A DNA stretch of 64,000 nucleotides from assembly GCF_026967795.1 (NCBI RefSeq), contig NZ_JAPVBH010000001.1:248001-312000 (forward strand). Reading direction: 5' to 3'. A program made the position numbers and the translations under genes. The notes beneath the pieces are model-generated. The model did not search any database. It was given only the letters and a program-made list of their open reading frames with translations, and was not told the DNA's origin. Origin of the DNA: Modestobacter sp. VKM Ac-2986. GTDB lineage: Bacteria; Actinomycetota; Actinomycetes; Mycobacteriales; Geodermatophilaceae. Numbering within the stretch: the stretch's first letter is position 1; each line of letters starts with the position of its first letter. This document shows positions 45,475 to 53,356 of the stretch, piece after piece.

Positions 45475-45861
45475 ATGCCGTTCACCCCCGGCCGGCCGCT
45501 GGCCGAGGCCAAGGCCGACCTCTTCAAGGCCCTGGCCCATCCGGCGCGCATCCGGGTGCTGGAACTGCTCGCCGAGGGCGACCACACCGTGGGTGAGCTG
45601 GCCGCGGCCACCGGGCTGGAGCTGTCGCACCTGTCGCAGCAGGTGACCGTGCTGCGCCGGGCCGGCATCGTCGACAGTCGGCGGTCGGGCAGCAACGTCA
45701 TCTGCTCGCTGTGCGACCCGCAGACCGCCGAGCTGCTCGCCGTGGCCAGGCGGATGCTCACCGCCCACCTGCGCCAGGGGCAGGCCCTGCTGGAGGCCCT
45801 CGACGGCGCGGACGACGCCGTCGCCCTGGCCGACTCCGCCCGGGGCGCCCGCACCGGCTGA
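45475..45861 (+). CDS. ArsR family transcriptional regulator
   Basis: A 128-residue winged-helix protein: KADLFKALAHPARIRVLELLAEG, GELAAATGLELSHLSQQVTVLRRAGIVDSRR. The usual metal-binding ELCVCD motif in helix 3 is replaced by ELSHLSQQ, so it is probably not a classical arsenic/cadmium sensor; a CSLC pair occurs near residue 82. The ATG at 45475 is the first start with a family N-terminus. Divergence from the PP2C phosphatase suggests control of that gene. Confidence 0.88.
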   Translation: MPFTPGRPLAEAKADLFKALAHPARIRVLELLAEGDHTVGELAAATGLELSHLSQQVTVLRRAGIVDSRRSGSNVICSLCDPQTAELLAVARRMLTAHLRQGQALLEALDGADDAVALADSARGARTG

Positions 45862-46070
45862 GCCCGTGCCACGGCCGGCCGGCCCTGGCGCGACCCGACC
45901 GGCGCGCCACGACCGGGTGACAGCGGTTGGAACACGCTGTGATCGGGCACTGACGGTCGGACAGGAACGCGCGGCGCTCCCTCCTCGCCGTCCCGCGAGC
46001 GGGTGAGCGGGGCGTGGCAGCAGGTGGCGGTGTCCCCGCACGCTTGCCGCACCACCCACCTGGAGGCGAC

Positions 46071-46985
46071 GTGCCCTACTCCCTGGTCAGCGCAGCGACG
46101 CTCGGCTTCGACCTGGTCCGACTGTCCGGCGGCGCACAGGTCGCCGACGTCCTGCTGACCGGCCTCGGCGCCGACGCCGACACCCTGCACCGGCTCGCCG
46201 GTGCCCACGCCGCCGCCGGCCGCTCCGACGCCGAGCGCGCCGCGCTGGCCGTCCGGGCCCGCCGCGCGCACGAGCTCGCCGCCGCCGGGGTCCCCCAGCT
46301 GCGCGACATGGGCGAGCCCACCGGGGACCTCGACGACCGCTCGGCGCAGCTGGTCACGCTCCTCGAGCGCAGCACGATCGGCAACACCCCGGCCCTCGAG
46401 CGTCTCGTCCGCGACGACGTGCTGGGCCCGGAGCACCCCGTCGTCGCCGACTGCGACCCCGCCGTCGCCGCGCTCGCCGCCGACGTGCTGGCCGACGCCG
46501 CCACCGGCTGGTGGGCCGCCGAGGCCCTGGACGCCCCGACCCGCCGGGCGCTGACCGGCTCCTACGCCACCGGCACCGCCTGGGAGCCCGGCCCGCGGCC
46601 GGACCTCGGGCCGATGGCCACCGGGCTGGCCGAGCTGCTGGACGCCGTCCGCGGCGCCGGCGACACGGACCGCCGCCGCTGGCGGGCCGCCGTGGACGCC
46701 GGTCGTGCACAGCGCCGCCCCTGGGCCGCCGCCATGCACGGCGCCGCCTGGGCCGCCCACGTCTCCGGGCGCACCCGCACCCTGGCCGCGGCCCAGCTGA
46801 TGACCGTCTCGGCGTTCGTCGAGGGCGGCTTCACCCCGCGCGACGGCGCCGAGGGCGTCTGGAACGCCCTCGCCGGCTGCGTGCAGGGGCTGGCGATGGC
46901 CGACCTGCTCGACGACGAGTCGCTCACCGTGCTCGGCTCGCCCTGGGCGATGGTCACCGGGCGCGCGCTGCCGCAGGGGAGCTGA
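46071..46985 (+). CDS. uncharacterised 304-residue protein upstream of cheB
   Basis: A soluble, mostly helical Ala-rich protein with an even charge pattern; no signal peptide, membrane span or nucleotide-binding motif. Recognisable stretches are GFDLVRLSGGAQVADVLLTG at the N-terminus, LVTLLERSTIGNTPALERLV near 100, and AAAMHGAAWAAHVSGRTRTLAAAQLM near 220. The C-terminal third has conserved-looking Trp residues. GTG 46071 follows TGGAGG. It reads toward cheB with a 126-base gap. No family recognised; a role in signalling is only suggested by position. Confidence 0.65.
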   Translation: MPYSLVSAATLGFDLVRLSGGAQVADVLLTGLGADADTLHRLAGAHAAAGRSDAERAALAVRARRAHELAAAGVPQLRDMGEPTGDLDDRSAQLVTLLERSTIGNTPALERLVRDDVLGPEHPVVADCDPAVAALAADVLADAATGWWAAEALDAPTRRALTGSYATGTAWEPGPRPDLGPMATGLAELLDAVRGAGDTDRRRWRAAVDAGRAQRRPWAAAMHGAAWAAHVSGRTRTLAAAQLMTVSAFVEGGFTPRDGAEGVWNALAGCVQGLAMADLLDDESLTVLGSPWAMVTGRALPQGS

Positions 46986-47111
46986 CCTCCCCGGGGGCCA
47001 CCACCCCCTGATCCGGGACGAGACCCCTGGTCCGCTCAAGCCCCGGCACCCCCGTGCCGATACAGGGAGGGAGCGGCCCACCGGCCGGTACCTACGGCTG
47101 CGGGGGAACGC

Positions 47112-48233
47112 GTGGAACAGATCAAGGTGATGGTCGTCGACGACTCCGTCGTCGTCCGCAAGATCGTGACCGACGTGCTCTCCGCGGACCCGATGATCAA
47201 CGTCGTCGGCACCGCCGTGAACGGCCGGCTGGCCGTGGCGAAGCTGGACCAGCTCAAGCCCGACCTGATCACGATGGACATCGAGATGCCGGAGATGAAC
47301 GGCATCGAGGCGGTCCGGGCCATCCGTGGCCTGCGCAACCGCGTCCCGATCATCATGTTCAGCACGCTCACCGAGCGCGGCGCGTCGGCCACCCTGGACG
47401 CGCTGTCCGCCGGCGCCAACGACTACGTCACCAAGCCGGCCAACGTCGGCAGCGTCGCGCAGTCGATGGAGAGCGTCCGCCAGCAGCTCATCCCCAAGAT
47501 CAAGGCGCTCACCGGTCGCCCGCTCACCGCGGCCGCCCCGGTGGCCGCCGCCGCGCCGGTCGCGGTGCGCCCGCCGGCCGCCCGCACCCGCGCCCCCAAG
47601 TCCCCCGCCGTCCTCGTGATCGGCTCCTCCACCGGTGGCCCCGAGGCGCTGACCAAGGTGCTGCCGCTGCTGCCGGCGAACTTGCCGGTGCCCGTCCTGC
47701 TGGTGCAGCACATGCCCCCGGTCTTCACCCGGCAGTTCGCCCAGCGGCTGGACCGGCTGTGCGCCCTGGACGTGGTCGAGGCCGTCGACGGCACCCCGCT
47801 CGCCCCGGGCACCGTGCACATCGCCCCCGGCGACTTCCACCTGACCGTGGGCACCAACGGGGCCGGCCGGCGCACCGCGCTGAACCAGGCCCCGCCGGAG
47901 AACTTCTGCCGCCCGGCCGTCGACGTCCTCTTCCGCTCCGCGGTCGCCGCCTACGACGGCGCCGTGCTGGGCGTCGTGCTCACCGGCATGGGCTCCGACG
48001 GTCGCATCGGCGCCGGCCTGATCCGGGACGCCGGCGGCAGCGTCGTCGCCCAGGACCAGGCGTCCTCGGTCGTCTGGGGCATGCCCGGCGCCGTCACCCA
48101 GGCCGGTTTCGCCGACGAGGTACTGCCGCTCGGCCGGGTCGCCGAGGCGATCATCCGGCTCCTGCCCACCCCGCGACCCGGTGCGCTGTCCGCCGCCGGC
48201 CGCGCCGCCGTACCGATGGGAGGCATCCGATGA
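47112..48233 (+). CDS. cheB: chemotaxis protein-glutamate methylesterase CheB
   Basis: A 373-residue enzyme: receiver domain (1-120; DD near 10-11, phosphoacceptor D56 in DLITMDIEMPEM, KP near 112) joined by an Ala/Pro linker to the methylesterase (about 165-360). The catalytic triad is visible: Ser in VIGSSTGGPEAL (near 173), His in LLVQHMPPVFTRQFA, Asp in GMGSDGRIG. It demethylates and deamidates receptor glutamates for adaptation. GTG 47112; it overlaps cheR by 4 bases. Confidence 0.96.
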   Translation: MEQIKVMVVDDSVVVRKIVTDVLSADPMINVVGTAVNGRLAVAKLDQLKPDLITMDIEMPEMNGIEAVRAIRGLRNRVPIIMFSTLTERGASATLDALSAGANDYVTKPANVGSVAQSMESVRQQLIPKIKALTGRPLTAAAPVAAAAPVAVRPPAARTRAPKSPAVLVIGSSTGGPEALTKVLPLLPANLPVPVLLVQHMPPVFTRQFAQRLDRLCALDVVEAVDGTPLAPGTVHIAPGDFHLTVGTNGAGRRTALNQAPPENFCRPAVDVLFRSAVAAYDGAVLGVVLTGMGSDGRIGAGLIRDAGGSVVAQDQASSVVWGMPGAVTQAGFADEVLPLGRVAEAIIRLLPTPRPGALSAAGRAAVPMGGIR

Positions 48234-49054
48234 CCCTGACCACCACGAGCTTCGACTGGGTGCGCCAGCTGGTCCACCGCGAGAGCGCGATCGTCCTGCA
48301 GCCCGGCAAGGAGTACCTGGTCGAGGCCCGGCTGCTCCCGATGGCCCAGCAGCGCGGGCTGTCCGGGGTGAGCGAGCTGGTCGAGAGCGTCCGCAAGACG
48401 CCCGACCCGGCGGTCACCCGGCGGATCGTGGAGGCGCTGACCACGAACGAGACGTCGTGGTTCCGCGACGGCGACCCGTTCACCTCCTTCACCTCCACCG
48501 TGCTCCCCCAGCTGCTGGCCGCCCGCCGTCCCGACGAGCGGCTGCAGATCTGGTCGGCGGCCTGCTCCAGCGGGCAGGAGGCCTACACGCTGGCGATGCT
48601 GCTGTCCGACGCGCTGCCCAACGCCGCGACCCGGGTGGCCATCACCGCCACCGACCTCTCCCGGCAGATGGTCGAGCGCACCCGCGCCGGCCGGTTCAGC
48701 CAGCTGGAGGTCAACCGCGGCCTCCCGGCCTCGATGCTGGTGCGGCACTTCACCCGCGCCGGCAACGAGTGGGAGATCGCGCCGGCGCTGCGCCGCATGG
48801 TCACCGCCAGCGAGTGCAACCTCGCGGCCCCGCTGCCGCGGCTGGGCACCTTCGACGTGGTCTACCTGCGCAACGTCCTCATCTACTTCGACCTGGCCAC
48901 CAAGCAGCAGATCCTCGGCCGGGTGCGGCAGATCATGCGGCCTGACGGCTGGCTGTTCCTCGGCGCCGCCGAGACGACCCTCGGGGTCGACGACAACTGG
49001 GAGCGGGTCGTCCTCGGCCGCGGCTCCGCCTACCGACCCCGGAAGGGAGCCTGA
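48230..49054 (+). CDS. cheR: chemotaxis protein methyltransferase CheR
   Basis: A 274-residue SAM-dependent enzyme. An N-terminal helical domain is followed by TTNETSWFRDGDPF, the SAM motif IWSAACSSGQEAYTLAM, TDLSRQMVERTRAGRF and VVYLRNVLIYFD. ATG 48230 overlaps the cheB stop (ATGA). It methylates the four receptors' adaptation helices; these lack the C-terminal pentapeptide tether, so docking must be direct. Confidence 0.95.
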   Translation: MTLTTTSFDWVRQLVHRESAIVLQPGKEYLVEARLLPMAQQRGLSGVSELVESVRKTPDPAVTRRIVEALTTNETSWFRDGDPFTSFTSTVLPQLLAARRPDERLQIWSAACSSGQEAYTLAMLLSDALPNAATRVAITATDLSRQMVERTRAGRFSQLEVNRGLPASMLVRHFTRAGNEWEIAPALRRMVTASECNLAAPLPRLGTFDVVYLRNVLIYFDLATKQQILGRVRQIMRPDGWLFLGAAETTLGVDDNWERVVLGRGSAYRPRKGA

Positions 49055-49056
49055 CC

Positions 49057-49440
49057 ATGCGCGCTCTGGTGATCGACGACTCTCGCGCCATGCGGCGCAT
49101 CGTCGGCACGATCCTCAAGGACTTCGGCTACGAGGTCCGCGAGGCCGGCGACGGCCGACAGGCCCTCGACGTGCTCGAGGAGGGCTTCACGCCCGACCTG
49201 TGCTGCATCGACTGGAACATGCCGGTGATGGACGGACTGCAGTTCGTCATGGCCGTCCGCGCCAACCCCGCCCACCGGCAGGTGACGCTGATGATGGTCA
49301 CCACCGAGAGCGAGACCGGCCAGATCGTCAAGGCGCTGGCCGCCGGGGCCCACGAGTACCTGATCAAGCCCTTCACCGCCGACGCGATGCGGGACAAGCT
49401 CGCGCTGCTCGGCCTGCTCCCCGAGGAGGTGTCCGCGTGA
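49057..49440 (+). CDS. CheY-like response regulator
   Basis: A 127-residue single receiver domain: VIDDSRAMRRIVGTIL, phosphoacceptor D52 in CCIDWNMPVMDG, then a switch Thr in MMVTTESE and the Lys in LIKPFTADAM. It starts two bases after cheR. One of two receivers in this operon; which one contacts the motor cannot be told from sequence. Confidence 0.93.
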   Translation: MRALVIDDSRAMRRIVGTILKDFGYEVREAGDGRQALDVLEEGFTPDLCCIDWNMPVMDGLQFVMAVRANPAHRQVTLMMVTTESETGQIVKALAAGAHEYLIKPFTADAMRDKLALLGLLPEEVSA

Positions 49441-49940
49441 CCCTGTCCCATGCCCAGCCGATCACCGAGCTGCTGGACGTCGAGACGGTGCAGAGCATCG
49501 CCGACGAGGTCTGGCCCTCGCTGGTGGGCGACGGCGAGGCCTTCGTGCCGGTGCCCGTCGCGCCGCCGGCCGAGGTCGTCAGCGCCTGGGTGACGATCTC
49601 CGGCCCGTGGAACGGCGCCGTCGTCCTCACCTGTGCCCCGGCCACGGCCGCGGCGCTCACCGAGAACGTGCTGATGACCCGGCCGCCCACGGTCGTGGAC
49701 GACGAGGACGTCGCCGACGCGCTGGGGGAGCTGGCCAACGTGCTCGGCGGCAACATCAAGTCCGTGCTGCCCGGGCCCTCGGCCCTCGGGCTGCCCCAGA
49801 TCGGGACCGCGCCGCCGACCGGACGGCTGGACGACGTCCGCCGTCTCACCGGCCAGTGGCGTGGCCAGTCCCTGACCATCTCCGTGCAGGGCGTCACCGT
49901 GGCGCCGCACACCGAGCGGAACGAGGTGCCGCAGCAGTGA
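49437..49940 (+). CDS. CheX-type chemotaxis phosphatase
   Basis: A 167-residue protein with the CheX/CheC active-site signature ALGELANVLGGNIKSVLPG (E and N of E-x-x-N, near residues 98-101) and a preceding beta hairpin WVTISGPWNGAVVLTC. Such proteins dephosphorylate CheY-P. It lies between the two cheY genes with 4-base overlaps on both sides, strongly supporting that role. Confidence 0.85.
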   Translation: MTLSHAQPITELLDVETVQSIADEVWPSLVGDGEAFVPVPVAPPAEVVSAWVTISGPWNGAVVLTCAPATAAALTENVLMTRPPTVVDDEDVADALGELANVLGGNIKSVLPGPSALGLPQIGTAPPTGRLDDVRRLTGQWRGQSLTISVQGVTVAPHTERNEVPQQ

Positions 49941-50299
49941 AGATCCTGGTGACCGACGACAGCCGAGTCATGCGGCAGATCGTCATCCGAACCCTGCGTC
50001 AGGCCGGGTACGACGACCACGACATCATCCAGGCCGCCGACGGCAAGGAGGCCTTCGACATGGTCGCCGCCGAGAAGCCGGACCTGGTGCTCTCGGACTG
50101 GAACATGCCCGAGATGACCGGCATCGAGTGCCTCGAGGCGCTGCGCGCCTCGGGCTCCCAGGTGCCCTTCGGCTTCGTGACCTCGGAGGGCTCGCCGGAG
50201 ATGCGGGACAAGGCGGCCAACGCCGGCGCTCTGTTCCTCATCGCCAAGCCCTTCACCGAGGACACCTTCCGCGACGCCCTGGACGGGGTCCTCTCGTGA
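49937..50299 (+). CDS. CheY-like response regulator
   Basis: A 120-residue receiver: ILVTDDSRVMRQIVIRTL, phosphoacceptor D54 in VLSDWNMPEMTG, switch Thr in FGFVTSEGSPEM, and Lys in LIAKPFTEDTF. GTG 49937 overlaps the cheX stop. Confidence 0.93.
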   Translation: MKILVTDDSRVMRQIVIRTLRQAGYDDHDIIQAADGKEAFDMVAAEKPDLVLSDWNMPEMTGIECLEALRASGSQVPFGFVTSEGSPEMRDKAANAGALFLIAKPFTEDTFRDALDGVLS

Positions 50300-50784
50300 C
50301 CGCCCCCACCGCGCCGGCGCTGCTGCCCAACCCCAAGGACGTCCGGGACCTGATCGAGGGGCTGATCGGCAAGGACGTCACCGTGGGACCGGGCGACCCG
50401 CTCTCGCTCAACGACAAGCCGGCCGTGGCCGTCTACGTCGACCCGACGCTGGCCACCACCGCGCTGGTCCTGGTGGACGTCCCCCTCGCCGCGTGGTGCG
50501 CCGGCGCCTTCGCGCTGCTGCCCAAGGGCGGCCTCGAGGACGCCATCGACGACGGCGAGCTCTCGGACATGCACCTGGAGGTGCTGTACGAGGTGGTCAA
50601 CGTGATGGCGGCGCTGTTCAACGGCGGCGGCATCACCCACTCGAAGCTGTACAAGCTCTACGCGCCCGGCGAGGCCCTCCCCGGCGACATCGCCGGCCTG
50701 GCGGCCGCGTTCAACCGCATCGACCTGACCGCCGAGGTGGCCGGGTACGGCAAGGGCGCGCTGTCGATCGTGATGGCGCACTGA
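50296..50784 (+). CDS. CheX/CheC-like protein of unknown role at the end of the chemotaxis operon
   Basis: A 162-residue soluble protein. It begins with a short helix (NPKDVRDLIEGLIGKDVTVG), followed by beta strands (AVAVYVDPTLATTALVLVDV) and the helix MHLEVLYEVVNVMAALFNGG, whose E-V-V-N resembles the E-x-x-N of CheC/CheX/FliY phosphatases. The resemblance is faint and the enzyme role is inference. GTG 50296 overlaps cheY2 by 4 bases, so it belongs to the operon. It could be a second CheY-P phosphatase or a scaffold. Confidence 0.7.
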   Translation: MTAPTAPALLPNPKDVRDLIEGLIGKDVTVGPGDPLSLNDKPAVAVYVDPTLATTALVLVDVPLAAWCAGAFALLPKGGLEDAIDDGELSDMHLEVLYEVVNVMAALFNGGGITHSKLYKLYAPGEALPGDIAGLAAAFNRIDLTAEVAGYGKGALSIVMAH

Positions 50785-50809
50785 CCCACCGTTCCACCGC
50801 ACGACCCCG

Positions 50810-50849
50810 GGACCGGGGGAGCAGGGCAGCCGCCCCGCTCCCCCGGTCC
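50810..50849. terminator. bidirectional terminator of the che and dicarboxylate-regulator operons
   Basis: Thirteen-base perfect arms GGACCGGGGGAGC (50810-50822) and GCTCCCCCGGTCC (50837-50849) between convergent genes. Confidence 0.8.
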
Positions 50850-50880
50850 TGTCGTGTCGGTGGTGGCGTCCCGGGGGCGG

Positions 50881-51576
50881 TCAGCGCCAGCGGTAGCCGA
50901 CCTCCGGGCGCCCGGCCGTCCCGTACCGGGGGCTGCGGGTGGCCAGCCCGGCGTCGGCCAGGTGCTCGAGGTAGCGCCGCGCGGTGATCCGGGAGGCGCC
51001 GATCAGCTCGGCGGTCTCGGCCGCCGACAGCCCGTCGGCGGTGTCCGTGCCCCCGCGCAGCGCGGCCACCACCGCCTCCAGCGTCTGCGGCGACATGCCC
51101 TTGGGCAGGGCCGCCGGGCGGGGGGTGCTCACGGCGCCGAGCACCCGGTCGACGTCGTCCTGCCCGTCCAGGTCACCGGTGCCGGCCAGCCGGTCCCGGT
51201 AGGCGGCGTAGGCGGTCAGCCGGTCGCGCAGTGCGGGGTAGGTGAACGGCTTGAGCAGGTAGCCCACCACCCCGGCGGAGACCGCGGCGCGGACGGTGGA
51301 CAGCTCCCGGGCGGAGGTCACGGCCAGCACGTCCACGTCCTGGCCGGTGGCCCGCAACCAGCGGACGACGTCGGTGCCGTGGGCGTCGGGCAGGTGCATG
51401 TCCAGCAGCACGAGGTCCACCGGCTGCCGGGTCAGCGCCTGCCGGGCCTGCGCGCCCGTGCCGGCGACGCCGACCGCGGTGAAGCCGGGTGTCCGGTCGA
51501 CGTAGAGCCGGTGCGCCTCGGCCGCGATCGGCTCGTCCTCGACCACCAGCACCCGGACCGGTGGGGCGCCCGTCAC
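50881..51576 (-). CDS. DcuR/CitB-type response regulator
   Basis: A 231-residue regulator: receiver domain (about 8-125; VLVVEDEPIAAEAH, phosphoacceptor D59 in LVLLDMHLPDAHG, KPF near 112) and a C-terminal helix-turn-helix (LSAAETAELIGASRITARRYLEHLADAG near 183-210) of the MalR/DcuR group. GTG 51576 overlaps the sensor kinase stop by 4 bases. With the sensor it should control the divergent dctA gene in response to C4-dicarboxylates or citrate. Confidence 0.92.
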   Translation of the reverse strand: MTGAPPVRVLVVEDEPIAAEAHRLYVDRTPGFTAVGVAGTGAQARQALTRQPVDLVLLDMHLPDAHGTDVVRWLRATGQDVDVLAVTSARELSTVRAAVSAGVVGYLLKPFTYPALRDRLTAYAAYRDRLAGTGDLDGQDDVDRVLGAVSTPRPAALPKGMSPQTLEAVVAALRGGTDTADGLSAAETAELIGASRITARRYLEHLADAGLATRSPRYGTAGRPEVGYRWR

Positions 51577-53216
51577 CGGGCGGTCGCCGGGGACGGCAGC
51601 GGCACGGTGACGGTGAACTCCGCGCCCGGTCCGGGACGCACCTCGATCGTGCCGCCGTGGCGGCGGACGGTCTGGGCCACCAGTGCCAGGCCCAGACCCC
51701 GCCCCAGGCCGGCCGGCGCACCCGCGGGCGCCTGCTTGGTCGTCCATCCCTGGTCGAACACCCGCCGTGCCTGGTCGGCGGTCAGTCCGGGGCCGGTGTC
51801 CTCGACGCGCACCTCCAGCGCCGCCCCGGTGGCCTCCAGCAGCAGGTGCACCTCACGCGGCGGCGGACCCTCCAGTGCCGCGTCCACCGCGTTGTCCAGC
51901 AGGTTGCCCACGACGGTGACCAGGTCGCCGCCGGGCAGCCCGGTGCTGCCGACAGCCGAGTCCGGGTCGACCACCAGGGACACCCCGCGCTCGTGCGCCG
52001 CGGCCGCCTTGCCCAGGAGCAGGGCAGCCAGCACCGGCTCGTCCACGGCGGCGACGACCTCGTCGGTGAGCCGCTGGGCGACGGCCAGCTCGGTGGTGGC
52101 GAACTCGATCGCCTCCTCGGTGCGGCCCAGCTCGACGAGGGAGATGGTGGTGTGCAGCCGGTTGGCCGCCTCGTGGGACTGCGCGCGCAGCGAGTGGGCG
52201 AAGGCGCGGACGCTGTCCAGCTCACCGGTCAGCGCCTGCAGGTCCGTGTGGTCGCGCAGGGTGACCACGGTGCCGACCGTCCGCCCGGCCTGCCGCGCCG
52301 GTGCCTGGTTGACCACCAGCACGCGGGACCGGGTGACCTGGACGGCGTCCACGGTGAGCCGCTGCCCGGTGAGCACGTCGGTGAGCCCGGCGGGCAGCCC
52401 GAGGTCGGTGACGTGCCGGCCGGTCAGGTCCTCGGGGAGGTCGAGCAGCCGCCGGGCCTCGTCGTTGACCAGCTGCACCCGGCAGTCGCCGTCGACCAGC
52501 AGCAACCCCTCCCGGACGGCGTGCAGCACGGCGTCGTAGTACTCCAGCATCCGGGCCAGGGGGGCCGCCCCCAGGCCGTGGGTCTGCCGGCGCAGCCGGC
52601 GGCTGATCGCCCAGCTGCCCAGCCCGCCGACGGCCAGCGTCGCCAGCGCCGTCCAGGCGATGCCGGGGAGGGCGCCCTGCAGGTCGTCGCCGATGGTCGT
52701 GACGGTGATGCCGGCCGAGACCAGGGCGACCACCTGGCCGCGCTCGTCGAGCACCGGCCCGGTGGCCCGGACAGAGGGTCCCAGCGTCCCGGAGTACGTC
52801 TCGGTGAACGTCCGCCCGGCCAGGGCCGGGGCGATCGTGCCGAGGAAGGGGCGGCCGATCTGGGACGGGTCGGGATGGGTGTACCGGGTGCGGTCGGGCG
52901 CCAGCACGGTGATGAAGGAGGTCCCGGTGTCGGCCCTGATCTGTTCCACGTAGGGCTCGAGCAGCGCGGTCGCGTCCGGGCCGGAGACCGCGGTGCGAAC
53001 GAACGGCGAGTTGATCAGGCTCTCGACGATGCCGAGCACCTCGGCCTCGGCGGCCTCGCGCACCGCCGTCCGGGCAGAGCCGTAGGCCACCCCACTGGCG
53101 ACGACCACGACGACGAGCACGACGCTGGCCTGCAGGAGCAGCAGCTGGCGGGCCAGGCTGCCGCGCCCGGGCCGGCGGCCGGGAGGGGCGGGAGGGTGCA
53201 CGCGCCGAGTGTCCAC
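51573..53216 (-). CDS. DcuS/CitA-type sensor histidine kinase
   Basis: A 547-residue membrane sensor: span 1 about 25-47, a periplasmic single-Cache domain (about 50-180; SPFVRTAVSG, YTHPDPSQIGRPF), span 2 about 185-207, cytoplasmic PAS (about 225-330; GLLLVDGDCRVQLVNDEARRLL), and the SpoOB-type phosphoacceptor AQSHEAANRLHTTISLVELG. The ATP-binding domain follows with VGNLLDNAVDAAL, EDTGPGL and GLGRGLGLALV. The H-E-x-x-N-x-L-H pattern is the hallmark of CitA/DcuS kinases. The start at GTG 53216 is uncertain; GTG 53201 is an alternative. Signal: probably extracellular dicarboxylates. Confidence 0.93.
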   Translation of the reverse strand: MDTRRVHPPAPPGRRPGRGSLARQLLLLQASVVLVVVVVASGVAYGSARTAVREAAEAEVLGIVESLINSPFVRTAVSGPDATALLEPYVEQIRADTGTSFITVLAPDRTRYTHPDPSQIGRPFLGTIAPALAGRTFTETYSGTLGPSVRATGPVLDERGQVVALVSAGITVTTIGDDLQGALPGIAWTALATLAVGGLGSWAISRRLRRQTHGLGAAPLARMLEYYDAVLHAVREGLLLVDGDCRVQLVNDEARRLLDLPEDLTGRHVTDLGLPAGLTDVLTGQRLTVDAVQVTRSRVLVVNQAPARQAGRTVGTVVTLRDHTDLQALTGELDSVRAFAHSLRAQSHEAANRLHTTISLVELGRTEEAIEFATTELAVAQRLTDEVVAAVDEPVLAALLLGKAAAAHERGVSLVVDPDSAVGSTGLPGGDLVTVVGNLLDNAVDAALEGPPPREVHLLLEATGAALEVRVEDTGPGLTADQARRVFDQGWTTKQAPAGAPAGLGRGLGLALVAQTVRRHGGTIEVRPGPGAEFTVTVPLPSPATAR

Positions 53217-53254
53217 CGGGAGGGGTCCCCGCTGTGAACGTTATGGACTAATGG

Positions 53255-53268
53255 GTGACGTCGATCAC
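53255..53268. promoter_or_regulatory. GTGA-N6-TCAC Crp-like box upstream of dctA
   Basis: GTGACGTCGATCAC lies in the 140-base divergent region, 88 bases before the dctA ATG and 39 bases from the sensor-kinase start. Confidence 0.45.
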
Positions 53269-53356
53269 GGTGCGGGTGAAGGTGCTCGGGTCGCCCGCCG
53301 TCCGGGTGACCTGATCCGAGGCCAGCAGCCCGGTCGCCGACTCCACAGGAGCAGTC

